Shown here: piece after piece, positions 9,335 through 17,743 of the stretch
Position numbering within the stretch: the stretch's first letter is position 1
Layout: every line of letters starts with the position of its first letter
NCBI GenBank assembly: GCA_963838775.1
Contig: CAWISP010000041.1
Span: 62,001-126,000 of the forward strand
Length of the DNA stretch: 64,000 bases
Direction of reading: 5' to 3'
DNA from: Chersky-840 sp963838775
Lineage (GTDB): Bacteria > Actinomycetota > Acidimicrobiia > Acidimicrobiales > UBA8190
Translations under genes and position numbers: made by a program
Notes under the pieces: generated by a model
The model's input: the letters and a program-made list of their open reading frames with translations, nothing else
What the model was told of the DNA's origin: nothing
Databases searched by the model: none

Positions 9335-10989
9335 TCAGGACGGCGAGCTCGTACCCGCCGCCTCGGCGGCCTGCAGGAACTGCTCGAAGGTCATGACCTG
9401 GGCGGCCGGTGGAGCGCTCACGGTGACCGCTGCGCCGTAGTCCGAGAAGTCGAGGCTCTCGTCGAGCGTGATCTTGCCTGCCGATGTCACGTTCTCGGTC
9501 AGCGAGACGCTGTAACGACGGAGGAGGCCGTTGCCGTCGATGTAGACGTTGTTGGTGACACTCTCGATATCGACCTGACTCAGCGCTGAGGTCATCCACG
9601 ACGGAAGGTTTGCGTTTGCCAGCTGGGACTTGATGCGCTGCACGTTGAGCGTCACCGAATACCCCTGCACGGCGGTGCCGTCGATCGACGAGGGCCCCAA
9701 GGGCACGACGGTGTTGCCCTGCTCGGCGAGAAGCCGCAACATGGCCGTGGGGTTGCTGCCGGTGCCGAATGCGCTCGAGCTCTGGCTGGAGGTCGCCAGG
9801 GAGCTGAGGTCGATCGAGATCCACGACTTCCCCGGAACCAACTGGTCCAGCCCTGCGATGCTCTCGTACACGGACCCGCCGATGTACAGGGCCGTGAGCG
9901 GAATCTTCTGTCCGGCCTCGTCGACGTTGAATTGCAGTTGCAGGGCGTTCTGACTGAAGTCGATACCACCTGTTCCCGACTCGGTGACGTTGGACGACGG
10001 CGAGTGCACGGTCACGTTCATACCGACGTGGGCAGTTCGGTCCGCCAAGGTGCTGTTGACCGAATCGATGACCGCCGCTTCGGCGCTCTTGCCTCCGCTG
10101 ACAACGACAAGGACGCCGGCCACGGCAGCCACTACGACGAGCGCGGCCAGACCGGCGACCAAGCGCTTCCTCGGGCGTCGGGTCTGAGACGGCTCGACGC
10201 CGCCGACGAAGGTGTCGTCGTGAGCGGGCCCGAACCCCGGTGGTTCACCGGGCCCCTGGCCCCAGAAGGTCTCGCCGACACTGGGGACGTCGGGCTGGGG
10301 ACTGACGGCGCCCGGAGCCGGCGGTGGCGACCAAAACGAAGCACCGGGCGGCAAAGGGGGTGGAGGAGGAGGCAGAGGCGATTGCATCATTGCCGCCGCC
10401 GGCTCGACCAATTCCTCCATCACCGGGTCGTCGGGAACTGCGAGCTCGACCGGTTCCTCCATCACCGGCTCATCGGGAACTGCGAGCTCGACCGGTTCCT
10501 CCATGCGGGAACGGCGGGCTCGACCAGTTCCTCCATCACCGGCTCATCCGGAATTTCAGGTTCGACCGCTTGGTGCATCACCGGCTCGGCGGGAGCGGCC
10601 GGCTCGACCAGCTCCTCCATCACCGGCTCGGCGGGAACGGCGGGCTCGACCGGTTCCTCCATCACCGGCTCGGCGGGAACGGCCGACTCGACCGGTTCCT
10701 GCATCGCCGGCTCGGCGGAAACGGCGGGCTCGACCGGTTCCTGCATCACCGGCTCATCCGGAACCGTCGTGTCATCAGGAACGGCCGATTCCGCCGGTTG
10801 CTCGGCTGTCGCCTCGGCCAGTCGCGGGGTTTGCAGCTCCGCCGGCCAGGTCCAACGCGGTGGCAGATCGTCGAATTCTTCTACCGATCCATCACGAACA
10901 AGTTTGGTGGGGAAGCCGTCAACGAAGTAGCGAACCTCGTGCGCGTCGAACGGGTCGGGTGCCCAGCCCTCGTAGGTAGCGTCCATCAC
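9335..10989 (-). pseudogene. DUF2510-like membrane protein with Glu/Pro repeats, split by a 10-bp deletion
   Basis: One gene read in two frames. The N-terminal part (from ATG 10989) has a DUF2510-like motif, EGWAPDPFDAHEVRYF, then a run of 14-residue repeats of the form EPVMEEPVEPAVPA. The C-terminal part (open from 10504) continues the repeats, then a Pro-rich linker, one TM helix (LVAGLAALVVVAAVAGVLVVV) and an extracellular domain resembling LppX/LprG-type lipid-binding lipoproteins (DSVNSTLADRTAHVGMNV...). The frame break sits between 10504 and 10505, where one repeat lacks exactly 10 bases found in its neighbours. Repeat slippage or mis-assembly are both possible. It is probably a single-pass envelope protein; function unknown. 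Confidence 0.75.
10398..10770 (-). repeat. Coding 42-bp tandem repeats
   Basis: About nine imperfect 42-base units encode 14-residue repeats (EPVMEEPVEPAVPA and variants such as EPVMHQAVEPEIPD). One unit at 10504/10505 is short by 10 bases, which causes the frame break of the host gene. The units are contiguous and coding, not spaced like a CRISPR array. Confidence 0.8.
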
Positions 10990-11140
10990 AGGTCTCCGTC
11001 CGAGCGATCCAGCGTTGTCGGTGGGTCCATTGTCGATCGGCCCCGGCTCATGAGGCCTTTAGCAATGACGGGTCCCGACCCATGATTCCTCTGCCCCGGT
11101 CATCTGCTCTGATCGCGGTTCGTGCCTGGGACCAGCCATG

Positions 11141-11174
11141 ACGACCAATCCGGCCTGGTGGCCGGATTGGTCGT
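11141..11174. terminator. Strong hairpin between divergent transcripts
   Basis: A perfect 15-base inverted repeat (ACGACCAATCCGGCC and its complement) with a TGGT loop lies about 110 bases before the response-regulator gene. There is no T-run, as is usual for actinobacterial terminators. It could also be an mRNA leader structure or regulator site for the two-component operon. Confidence 0.5.
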
Positions 11175-11281
11175 GGACGGAGCGGCCCCCAAGGGGTATC
11201 GATTCACAGGGGACACACAGGTGACCCACAGGAGCTGCGCAAGAGCGCCGTCCATCCTCGACACAGGAGGGACATCATCCA

Positions 11282-11980
11282 ATGGACACGAAGCGGAACC
11301 GAGTGCTCGTGGTCGACGACGAGCCTTCGATCGTCGATGCCGTCGCCACCTCGTTGCGCTACGAGGGATTCGAGGTCGAAGAGGCCATGACGGGGCGAGC
11401 TGCGCTCAGCGCCGCGCAAGAGCGACCCCCCGATCTCATCGTCCTCGACGTGATGCTGCCCGACCTCGACGGATTGGAGGTCACCCGCCGGCTGCGCACC
11501 GACGGGATCCGGGCGCCGGTGCTCTTCCTCACCGCTCGGGACTCGCTCGAGGACAAGATCGCGGGGTTGACGGTGGGCGGCGACGACTACGTCACGAAAC
11601 CCTTCGCCCTCGCCGAGATCATCGCCCGCGCCCGGGCCCTGCTGCGCCGGGCCGGGGTGGACACGGCCGATGAGGGCCTCTTGCAATTCTCCGACCTCGA
11701 GATGGATGAAGGCGCCCACGAGGTACGGCGCGGCGGCGCTCTCATCCAGCTGACGGCCACAGAGTTCAACCTGTTGCGCTTCTTCCTTCGCAATCCCCGC
11801 CAGGTGTTGTCCAAGGCCCAGATCCTCGACAACGTGTGGCACTACGACTTCGGCGGGGAAGCCAACGTGGTGGAGACGTACGTGAGCTACTTGCGCAAGA
11901 AGCTCGAACGCCACGGACCGCCGCTCATCCACACCATCCGTCTGGTCGGTTACACCTTGCGCGAGTCCGAGGCTCAGTAG
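11282..11980 (+). CDS. OmpR/PhoB-type response regulator
   Basis: DNA-binding partner of the kinase encoded next. The receiver domain (residues about 7-120) has the acidic pair VVDDE, phospho-acceptor Asp56 in LIVLDVMLP, the switch Thr in LFLTAR and the Lys in VTKPF. The C-terminal winged-helix domain (about 135-230) contains ATEFNLLRFFL and ETYVSYLRKKL. The strong Shine-Dalgarno AGGAGGG lies 8 bases before ATG 11282. The kinase GTG begins at the base after this stop. The closest downstream genes form a flavin electron-transfer module, so redox or iron status is a reasonable guess for the stimulus, but nothing in the protein shows it. Confidence 0.95.
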   Translation: MDTKRNRVLVVDDEPSIVDAVATSLRYEGFEVEEAMTGRAALSAAQERPPDLIVLDVMLPDLDGLEVTRRLRTDGIRAPVLFLTARDSLEDKIAGLTVGGDDYVTKPFALAEIIARARALLRRAGVDTADEGLLQFSDLEMDEGAHEVRRGGALIQLTATEFNLLRFFLRNPRQVLSKAQILDNVWHYDFGGEANVVETYVSYLRKKLERHGPPLIHTIRLVGYTLRESEAQ

Positions 11981-13672
11981 GTGTCACTGCGGCTCCGGCT
12001 GCTCCTGGCCGTCGGCGTGGTGGCGCTGACGGCCCTCGCTATCGCGGACATCGTCACCTACCAGGAATTGCGGTCCTTTCTCTTCAACCGCATCGATCAG
12101 TCGCTCGAGCAGTCGCACATCGCCCTCGAAGGTGCCCTCGGCAGCCAGGGCGGCCACGTCCCCGGCGGCGGCTCGTTCCCGGAGTCGGGCACGCCGTCGG
12201 GGAACGGGGCGGGGGGATTTCCACCCCAATCCCCGCCGGGGTCGCAGACCACGTCGACCACGACGACACCGGGATCGACGACGACGTCGACGGATCCACC
12301 CAGCTGCGACGGCTTCGCGGGCCTCAGCAACGACTTGTTGCACGAGCTGCAACCCGGCACCTTCGTCGAGGTCCGGAGCGCCTCCAACACCATTCTGTGC
12401 CGGTCGATCCAGCCCGCGCCGTTGGGATCGACGACGGCAGCCGAGGATCCCACGCTTCCGGCTCGCATCACGGGGTTCGAGTCCGATGCCGCTGACTTTC
12501 GCGAGCCGACGACGTATTTCACCAGCGACGACGGCCAGTACCAGCTCCGCGCGTCGATCCTCAACGGCGGCCCGTATTCGGGTGGAGAGCTGGTGATCGG
12601 CCTCCCCCTGGGCACGACGGTGTCGACGCTCGACCGGCTGGTCGGCGTCGAGCTGGCGGTGACCGGTGCCGCCCTGGTGGCGGCCCTGTTGCTGGGGTGG
12701 TGGCTCGTGCGGGTGAGCTTCCAGCCCCTGCGGGCCGTCGAGAGCACGGCCGACGCCATCGCTCGGGGCGAGCTCGCCGAGCGGGTCCCGGGCGAGGAGG
12801 CCCGCACCGAGGTGGGACGTCTGGCTCGGGCGCTCAATGTGATGCTCGGGCGCATCGAAAAGGCGTTCGCCCAGCGTGATGCCACCGAGCAGGAGTTGCG
12901 GGCCTCGGAGGCTCGGATGCGGCAGTTCGTCGCCGATGCCTCGCACGAGCTGCGCACCCCCCTGACCGCTGTCTCCGCCTATGCCGAGCTGTTCGAACAG
13001 GGCGCGGCGGCGCGCGCCGATGATCTCGAGCGGGTGATGCACGGCATCCGCAGCGAAACGGCCCGCATGGGGAGCCTCGTCGAGGATCTCCTCCTGCTGG
13101 CCCGGTTGGACGAGGGCCGACCCCTCGAGCGCGAGGAGGTCGAGGTCGTAGGCGTGGCCGCCGAAGCGGTGCAGACGGCCTCGACGGTGGGCCCGTCCTG
13201 GCCGGTTCGCCTCGTCGCCCGCCAGCCGGTGGAGATCATCGGCGACCGCATGCGGATTCGCCAGGTGCTCGACAACCTCCTCGCCAACGTGCGCACCCAC
13301 TGTCCCGAAGGAACGACCTGCGTCGTCACCGTCGATCAGGAGGGTGCTGACGCGGTGATCAGCGTCGAGGACGACGGCCCGGGCCTTGGTCCCGAGGACG
13401 TCGCCCGGGTCTTCGAACGGTTCTTCCGATCCGATGCGTCGCGCTCGCGCCGCTTCGGGGGATCGGGTCTGGGCCTTTCCATCGTGGCATCGATTACGCG
13501 GGCCCACGGGGGCACCGTCACCGCGGCAGCACGCACGGGTGGCGGCACGGTCTTCACGGTACGCCTGCCCCTGACGGGGGCTCCCCCTTCCGAGGACCCC
13601 GACGCGGAGAACCCCCGGTCCGGGGCTGGTGAGGGTGACCGCGCTGGTCGCACATTCACAGCTGACTCTTAG
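11981..13672 (+). CDS. Membrane sensor histidine kinase
   Basis: Sensor of the pair. A first TM helix at residues about 4-25 (LLLAVGVVALTALAI) is followed by a large extracellular domain of roughly 190 residues, which carries a low-complexity Gly/Ser/Thr loop and two cysteines. A second TM helix (AALVAALLLGWWLV), a HAMP linker, the HisKA box (FVADASHELRTPLTAV, with the phospho-histidine), an N box (DNLLANV) and a G1 box (DDGPGLGP), then a second Gly-rich box (GGSGLGLSIV) complete a standard kinase of 563 residues. The GTG start directly abuts the regulator stop. The ligand-binding domain is not one I recognise. Confidence 0.94.
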   Translation: MSLRLRLLLAVGVVALTALAIADIVTYQELRSFLFNRIDQSLEQSHIALEGALGSQGGHVPGGGSFPESGTPSGNGAGGFPPQSPPGSQTTSTTTTPGSTTTSTDPPSCDGFAGLSNDLLHELQPGTFVEVRSASNTILCRSIQPAPLGSTTAAEDPTLPARITGFESDAADFREPTTYFTSDDGQYQLRASILNGGPYSGGELVIGLPLGTTVSTLDRLVGVELAVTGAALVAALLLGWWLVRVSFQPLRAVESTADAIARGELAERVPGEEARTEVGRLARALNVMLGRIEKAFAQRDATEQELRASEARMRQFVADASHELRTPLTAVSAYAELFEQGAAARADDLERVMHGIRSETARMGSLVEDLLLLARLDEGRPLEREEVEVVGVAAEAVQTASTVGPSWPVRLVARQPVEIIGDRMRIRQVLDNLLANVRTHCPEGTTCVVTVDQEGADAVISVEDDGPGLGPEDVARVFERFFRSDASRSRRFGGSGLGLSIVASITRAHGGTVTAAARTGGGTVFTVRLPLTGAPPSEDPDAENPRSGAGEGDRAGRTFTADS

Positions 13673-13708
13673 CCGACTGTGCGAGTGATGCGAGGTTGGC
13701 ATGGTGAC

Positions 13709-14023
13709 ATGCCTGTCGTGAGAACCTCCCCCAGAATTCCCTCGCAGCGGCGCGACGTCGCCCACACGAGGGTCCGCCGCACGTCGACAGCCGTTGCCAT
13801 CCTGGCCGCGGGCAGCGCAGCGGCGCTCGGGCTGATGGTCTCCAAGGAGATCCCGGGTACCACCGCCTCCGCCCACACCTCGGTGAGCTCGACAACGTCG
13901 TCAGCGTCAGGAACCGGCACCTCGTCGACCACGTCGACCCCCACGACCGCAGCGACGATGACCACGACCCCGAGCTCGACGACGAAGTCGGCCACGGTGG
14001 TCTCGGGTGGGACCGGGCGCTGA
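13709..14023 (+). CDS. Small Ser/Thr-rich membrane-anchored protein
   Basis: Hypothetical protein of about 104 residues: a basic N-terminus, one hydrophobic helix (AVAILAAGSAAALGLMV) acting as anchor or signal, and an external tail made almost wholly of Ser, Thr, Ala and Gly, ending SATVVSGGTGR. The ATG at 13709 is preferred; an ATG at 13688 and a GTG at 13679 are in frame. It sits between the kinase and apbE, with ApbE starting 1 base after its stop, so it is very likely co-transcribed with the electron-transfer genes. No FMN_bind domain is visible, but the terminal SGGT is reminiscent of flavinylated Ser/Thr sites, so it may be the ApbE substrate. That role is inference. Confidence 0.7.
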   Translation: MPVVRTSPRIPSQRRDVAHTRVRRTSTAVAILAAGSAAALGLMVSKEIPGTTASAHTSVSSTTSSASGTGTSSTTSTPTTAATMTTTPSSTTKSATVVSGGTGR

Positions 14024-14024
14024 G

Positions 14025-15017
14025 ATGCCGGCCCTTCACCCCACCGTCGAGGAGGGTGCTCAGCCCCCGCGCTCCGAGCAGCCTGCGATCCGATCGATAT
14101 GCGCCATCGGCACCACCGCGCTCGTGGCCGTGACCGAACCCGCCGCCGTCGACACCGCGGCGAGGATCCTGCGCGACGAGCTCGTCGCTATCGACGAAGC
14201 ATGCAGCCGTTTCCGGTCAGATTCGGAACTGTCGGCCCTAAACCGGGCCAACGGTGCCCGCGTCACGGTCAGCGCCCTGCTCTTCGAGGCCATCGCCGTC
14301 GCTTACGACGTGGCGCGGCGCACCGACGGGGCCGTGGACCCCACCGTGGGGCTCGCCATGGAGGTGCTGGGCTACGACCGCGACTACGACGAGCTCGACA
14401 CAGGGGGCACCGAGCACGCCGGCACCCCGCGGCCGGCCCCCGGTTGGTGGCGGATCGAGCTCGACAGCCGCGGTCGAACGGTGCGGGTGCCCCCCGGCAC
14501 CCACCTCGACCTCGGGTCCTCGGCCAAGGCCCTCGTTGCTGACCGCGCCGCCACTCGGATCGCCCACGGCGTGCACACGGGGGTGCTCGTGAGCATCGGC
14601 GGTGACGTGGCCACCGCCGGGACCGCCCCCTCCGACGGTTGGGCCGTCGGGATCGCCACCGACTCCTCGACCCCGGCGGACGGCGTCGACCAGGTGGTCT
14701 CGATCAAGGCCGGCGCCATCGCGTCGTCGAGCACGTCGGTTCGGACCTGGCGGCGAGGCGGGAGACAGATGCACCACATCGTCGACCCCTCCACGGGGGA
14801 CTGTGCGGCACCGTACTGGCGTCTCGTCTCCGCCTCGGGCGACAGCTGCGTCGACGCCAACGCCGCGAGCACGGCTGCGGTCGTCTGGGGTCCACACGCC
14901 CGGGCGAAACTCGTCGCGCTCGGGCAACCGACGCGTCTCGTGCGCCACGACGGACAGGTCATCGCACTCAACGGTTGGCCATGCGACACCGTGTACGGTC
15001 CGTTCACGGGCCGATGA
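14025..15017 (+). CDS. apbE: FAD:protein FMN transferase
   Basis: Transfers FMN from FAD to a Ser/Thr of an acceptor protein, normally outside the membrane. The 330-residue protein has the family landmarks: IDEACSRFRSDSELSALN near the N-terminus, DLGSSAKALVADRAA, SIGGDVATAG and HHIVDPSTG. There is no obvious signal peptide after ATG 14025, so this form may act inside the cell or on a nascent acceptor. It is the first large gene of a tight run with a membrane haem protein, a NuoF-like flavoprotein and a ferredoxin. No classical FMN_bind acceptor is encoded here, which leaves the target open. Confidence 0.93.
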   Translation: MPALHPTVEEGAQPPRSEQPAIRSICAIGTTALVAVTEPAAVDTAARILRDELVAIDEACSRFRSDSELSALNRANGARVTVSALLFEAIAVAYDVARRTDGAVDPTVGLAMEVLGYDRDYDELDTGGTEHAGTPRPAPGWWRIELDSRGRTVRVPPGTHLDLGSSAKALVADRAATRIAHGVHTGVLVSIGGDVATAGTAPSDGWAVGIATDSSTPADGVDQVVSIKAGAIASSSTSVRTWRRGGRQMHHIVDPSTGDCAAPYWRLVSASGDSCVDANAASTAAVVWGPHARAKLVALGQPTRLVRHDGQVIALNGWPCDTVYGPFTGR

Positions 15018-15030
15018 CCGGGCCGCGATC

Positions 15031-15633
15031 ATGAGCTCCCCCGTACTCTGGTACGCGACGCGGGCGACCGGCCTGGTGGCATTGGTCCTTCTCACCGCCA
15101 CGACGCTGCTCGGCATCCTCACCGCCAACCGGGCCGCCACGGTGCGCTGGCCCGGGTTTTCGGTTCAGGACCTGCACCGCCGGCTCTCGGTCATCACCAT
15201 GGGATTCCTCGCGTGCCACATCGTCACGAGCGTGCTCGACGCCTACGTGCACATCGGGTGGGCGGCGATCGTGGTGCCCTTCGCCTCGTCCTACAAGCCG
15301 TTGTGGGTGTCGTTGGGCTCGGTCGGCTTCGACATGTTGCTGGCGGTGGCAGTGACCAGTCACCTCCGCCACAAGATGCGTGCCGGGACCTGGAGGGCGG
15401 TGCACTGGCTCGCCTACCTGAGCTGGCCGGTGGCGCTCTCCCACGCGTTCGGGATGGGGACCGACATGGGCCAGGAATGGGTGATCGCCCTGACCGTGAC
15501 CTGTATCGCCGTCGTCGTGGCCGCCGGAATCTGGCGGGTCGTGTTGGCCGGCACGCGCATGCGCCGCGCGCTGGCCCTCGTCCCGGTCCACCGCCGTCCT
15601 CCCGCCGTCCCTGTCAAACACCTCTCCGCCTGA
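15031..15633 (+). CDS. Ferric-reductase-like haem transmembrane protein
   Basis: Integral membrane electron carrier, about 200 residues with five or six TM helices and conserved histidines placed to hold haem (LHRRLSV, LACHIVTS, HWLAYLSWPVALSHAFG). It lacks the FAD/NAD-binding half of full ferric reductases. The neighbouring NuoF-like protein and ferredoxin presumably supply electrons, and a flavinylated partner may take them. Start ATG 15031 lies 13 bases after apbE. Direction of flow and terminal acceptor are not shown by sequence. Confidence 0.85.
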   Translation: MSSPVLWYATRATGLVALVLLTATTLLGILTANRAATVRWPGFSVQDLHRRLSVITMGFLACHIVTSVLDAYVHIGWAAIVVPFASSYKPLWVSLGSVGFDMLLAVAVTSHLRHKMRAGTWRAVHWLAYLSWPVALSHAFGMGTDMGQEWVIALTVTCIAVVVAAGIWRVVLAGTRMRRALALVPVHRRPPAVPVKHLSA

Positions 15634-15650
15634 CCCCCGAGGACGACCTG

Positions 15651-17015
15651 ATGCCCCCCACCACAGCCACCGCCCCTACAAACACAGCCACCGCCCCTAC
15701 CACCGCCGCCACGGCCGACTCGCAAAGTCCCGGCGGCGCCGAAGCCGCCACGCTCCTCGGCGCGTGGCGAGCGCGTCGCAACCCCGATCTTCCCTCTCAC
15801 CTCGCCCACCACGGGGTACCACCGCTGCCGCGACCCGGAGACACCTCCTGGCCCGAGCGCTTCGCGGCGACGGTGGAGGTCTCCGGGCTCACCGGGCGCG
15901 GCGGGGCATCGTTCCCGTCCTCGACCAAGCTCAGGCTCGTCGCATCGGCGAAAACGCACGCGACCCTTGTCGTCAACGCCATGGAGAGCGAGCCGGCCAG
16001 CGCCAAGGACAGGGTCCTCCTGTCGTGTGTCCCCCACCTGGTACTCGACGGGGCCGAGCTGGCCGCGTGCGCCCTCGGGGCCACCCGGATCGTGGTCTGT
16101 GTCGCCGGCGATCAGCGCGACACGTTCGACCGTGTCGTACGCGCCGTCGCCGAGCGGACGGGCACGGCGTTGGCCCCGGTGCCGATCGAGGTGCGGTGCC
16201 CTCCGGGCCGGTATGTCGCCGGAGAGGAGTCGGCCCTGGTGTCGTGGTGCAACGGTGGTCCCGGAGCGCCCCAGTGGCGGCCCGACAAGAGCACTCCACT
16301 CACGATCGGACGCAGTGCCGCCCTCGTGCACAACACCGAGACGCTCGCGCACATGGCGCTCATCGCCAGGTACGGCCCGACGTCCTTCCGTGCCGCCGGA
16401 GGGGCCGATGCAGCGGGAACAGCGCTCGTGACGGTGTCGGGCGCAGTCGAGCATCCCGGCGTGTACGAGATCGCCATGGGGACGCCGCTGGGCGCGGTCA
16501 TCGAACGCACGGGCCCGGTCGACGAGGTCGCGGCCGTGTTGACCGGCGGCTTCGGCGGCAGCTGGGTGTCGGGGGCCGCGCTGGGCACTCCCTATGCGCC
16601 ACGCCCGCTCGCCGCCGTCGGCGGCGTCGTCGGGCCGGGGGTGCTCGTGGTCCTCACCCGGCGCTCGTGTGGTGTCGCCGAGACCGCTCGTCTGGCGCGC
16701 TACATGGCCGGTGAAAGTGCCGGGCAGTGCGGTCCCTGTGTGTTCGGCCTCCCCGCCCTGGCCGACGACCTCGGTCGCCTGGCCTTCGGATCCGCCGGTC
16801 CCGCTGCACTGGAGCGCCTGGAGATGCGGATGGAGGCTGTGGACGGCCGCGGGGCGTGCCGGCACCCCGACGGCGTCGCCCGCATGGTGCGCAGCGCGTT
16901 GTCGGTCTTCTCGGTCGATGTCGCCGCCCACAGCGCGCGACGACCGTGTCCGTTCGGGAACGAACCGTCGGTGTTTCCGGCCACCATGGGCGCGCTCCGG
17001 ACCGGTACACCATGA
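15651..17015 (+). CDS. NuoF-like flavin/SLBB/Fe-S protein
   Basis: Resembles the NADH-binding subunit of complex I but is encoded outside any nuo operon. After a Thr/Ala-rich start come the Gly-rich flavin/nucleotide region (GLTGRGGASFPSSTK, VVNAMESEPASAKD), the GRYVAGEESALVSW motif, an SLBB domain (VTVSGAVEHPGVYEI) and a Fe-S tail, GESAGQCGPCVFG followed about 40 residues later by RGACRHPDG. In NuoF the cluster loop is ESCGxCxPC; here the first Cys is Ala, leaving three visible cysteines. It is translationally coupled to the ferredoxin (ATGA at 17012). Likely role: pass electrons between NAD(P)H, or ferredoxin, and the membrane haem protein. Confidence 0.85.
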   Translation: MPPTTATAPTNTATAPTTAATADSQSPGGAEAATLLGAWRARRNPDLPSHLAHHGVPPLPRPGDTSWPERFAATVEVSGLTGRGGASFPSSTKLRLVASAKTHATLVVNAMESEPASAKDRVLLSCVPHLVLDGAELAACALGATRIVVCVAGDQRDTFDRVVRAVAERTGTALAPVPIEVRCPPGRYVAGEESALVSWCNGGPGAPQWRPDKSTPLTIGRSAALVHNTETLAHMALIARYGPTSFRAAGGADAAGTALVTVSGAVEHPGVYEIAMGTPLGAVIERTGPVDEVAAVLTGGFGGSWVSGAALGTPYAPRPLAAVGGVVGPGVLVVLTRRSCGVAETARLARYMAGESAGQCGPCVFGLPALADDLGRLAFGSAGPAALERLEMRMEAVDGRGACRHPDGVARMVRSALSVFSVDVAAHSARRPCPFGNEPSVFPATMGALRTGTP

Positions 17016-17221
17016 CATCGGTCATCAAGGTGAACCCGATCGCGTGTGACGCCTACGGGTACTGTGCCGAGCTCCTCCCCGAACTCGTCACCCTCGACGA
17101 ATGGGGGTACCCGGTCGTCGACGGGGGCCCTGTTCCCCCCCACCTGGTCGAGCTCGCCCGTCGCGCCGCCAAGGAGTGTCCTCGTCGCGCCTTTCTCCTC
17201 GAGCGGGGCGCCGACCGCTGA
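17012..17221 (+). CDS. Small single-cluster ferredoxin
   Basis: A 69-residue ferredoxin of the actinobacterial 3Fe-4S/4Fe-4S single-cluster type: VNPIACDAYGYCAELLPEL holds two cysteines, and KECPRRAF provides the C-terminal Cys-Pro. With three cysteines a [3Fe-4S] cluster is most likely. It overlaps the NuoF-like gene by four bases and ends the electron-transfer operon, so it is the natural soluble partner of that flavoprotein. The gene is convergent with the thioesterase. Confidence 0.88.
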   Translation: MTSVIKVNPIACDAYGYCAELLPELVTLDEWGYPVVDGGPVPPHLVELARRAAKECPRRAFLLERGADR

Positions 17222-17224
17222 TCG

Positions 17225-17644
17225 CTACCGGGGTGGAACGGAGCGGGGTGGAATGGAGTAGGTGACCTGGGCCTTGGCGACGAGCTCGTCGTGGCCGTCG
17301 GAGCGAAGCCCGACGTCGACCACACCGAGCTGCTTGCCCAGTTTCAGCAGGTGCCCGTCGGCCACGACGTCGACGAGGGCAGGCTTGCGCAGGAAGTCGA
17401 TGTGCAGGCTCGTGGTCACGGCCAGGAGGACCGGCCCGATCTGCGCCAGGATCGCCAGCCACGCCGCCGCGTCCGCCAGTGCCATGAGCGTCGGGCCCGC
17501 CACCGTGCCCCCCGGCCGACTGTGCTGCTCGGTGACCGGGAGACGGATCCTGACCCCCCACGCTCCTGTCTCCTCCACAAAGTAGGGAGGAGGTGAGTCG
17601 GGGAACGTCCCGTCGAGGAGGCTCTGGAGCTCGGTGACGCTCAT
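17225..17644 (-). CDS. PaaI-family hotdog thioesterase
   Basis: Predicted acyl-CoA thioesterase of 139 residues. The hotdog signature is clear: RPGGTVAGPTLMALADAA places the helix and catalytic Asp region, followed by SLHIDFLRKP. ATG 17644 is preferred over the in-frame GTG at 17653. It is convergent with the ferredoxin with only 3 bases between stops. Substrate unknown. Confidence 0.85.
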   Translation of the reverse strand: MSVTELQSLLDGTFPDSPPPYFVEETGAWGVRIRLPVTEQHSRPGGTVAGPTLMALADAAAWLAILAQIGPVLLAVTTSLHIDFLRKPALVDVVADGHLLKLGKQLGVVDVGLRSDGHDELVAKAQVTYSIPPRSVPPR

Positions 17645-17743
17645 GACCGGCACGTGCGCACAGTACCGGTGCCCAGGTCCGTCGCCGGCAACGGCGCTGA
17701 TCGCGACGGTCGGCGCGCCCCACGTCTCCGACTGGAGACCGGC

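Noticed and set aside
10398..10770. CRISPR array
   Set aside because: Units are contiguous, 42 bases, without spacers, and encode a 14-residue repeat in frame.
11984..13876. 630-codon open frame antisense to the histidine kinase
   Set aside because: Biased GC third positions produce long mirrored frames; the sequence has no domain pattern while the sense frame is a full kinase.
15651..17015. Complex I operon
   Set aside because: No other nuo genes are present; neighbours are ApbE, a haem membrane protein and a ferredoxin.
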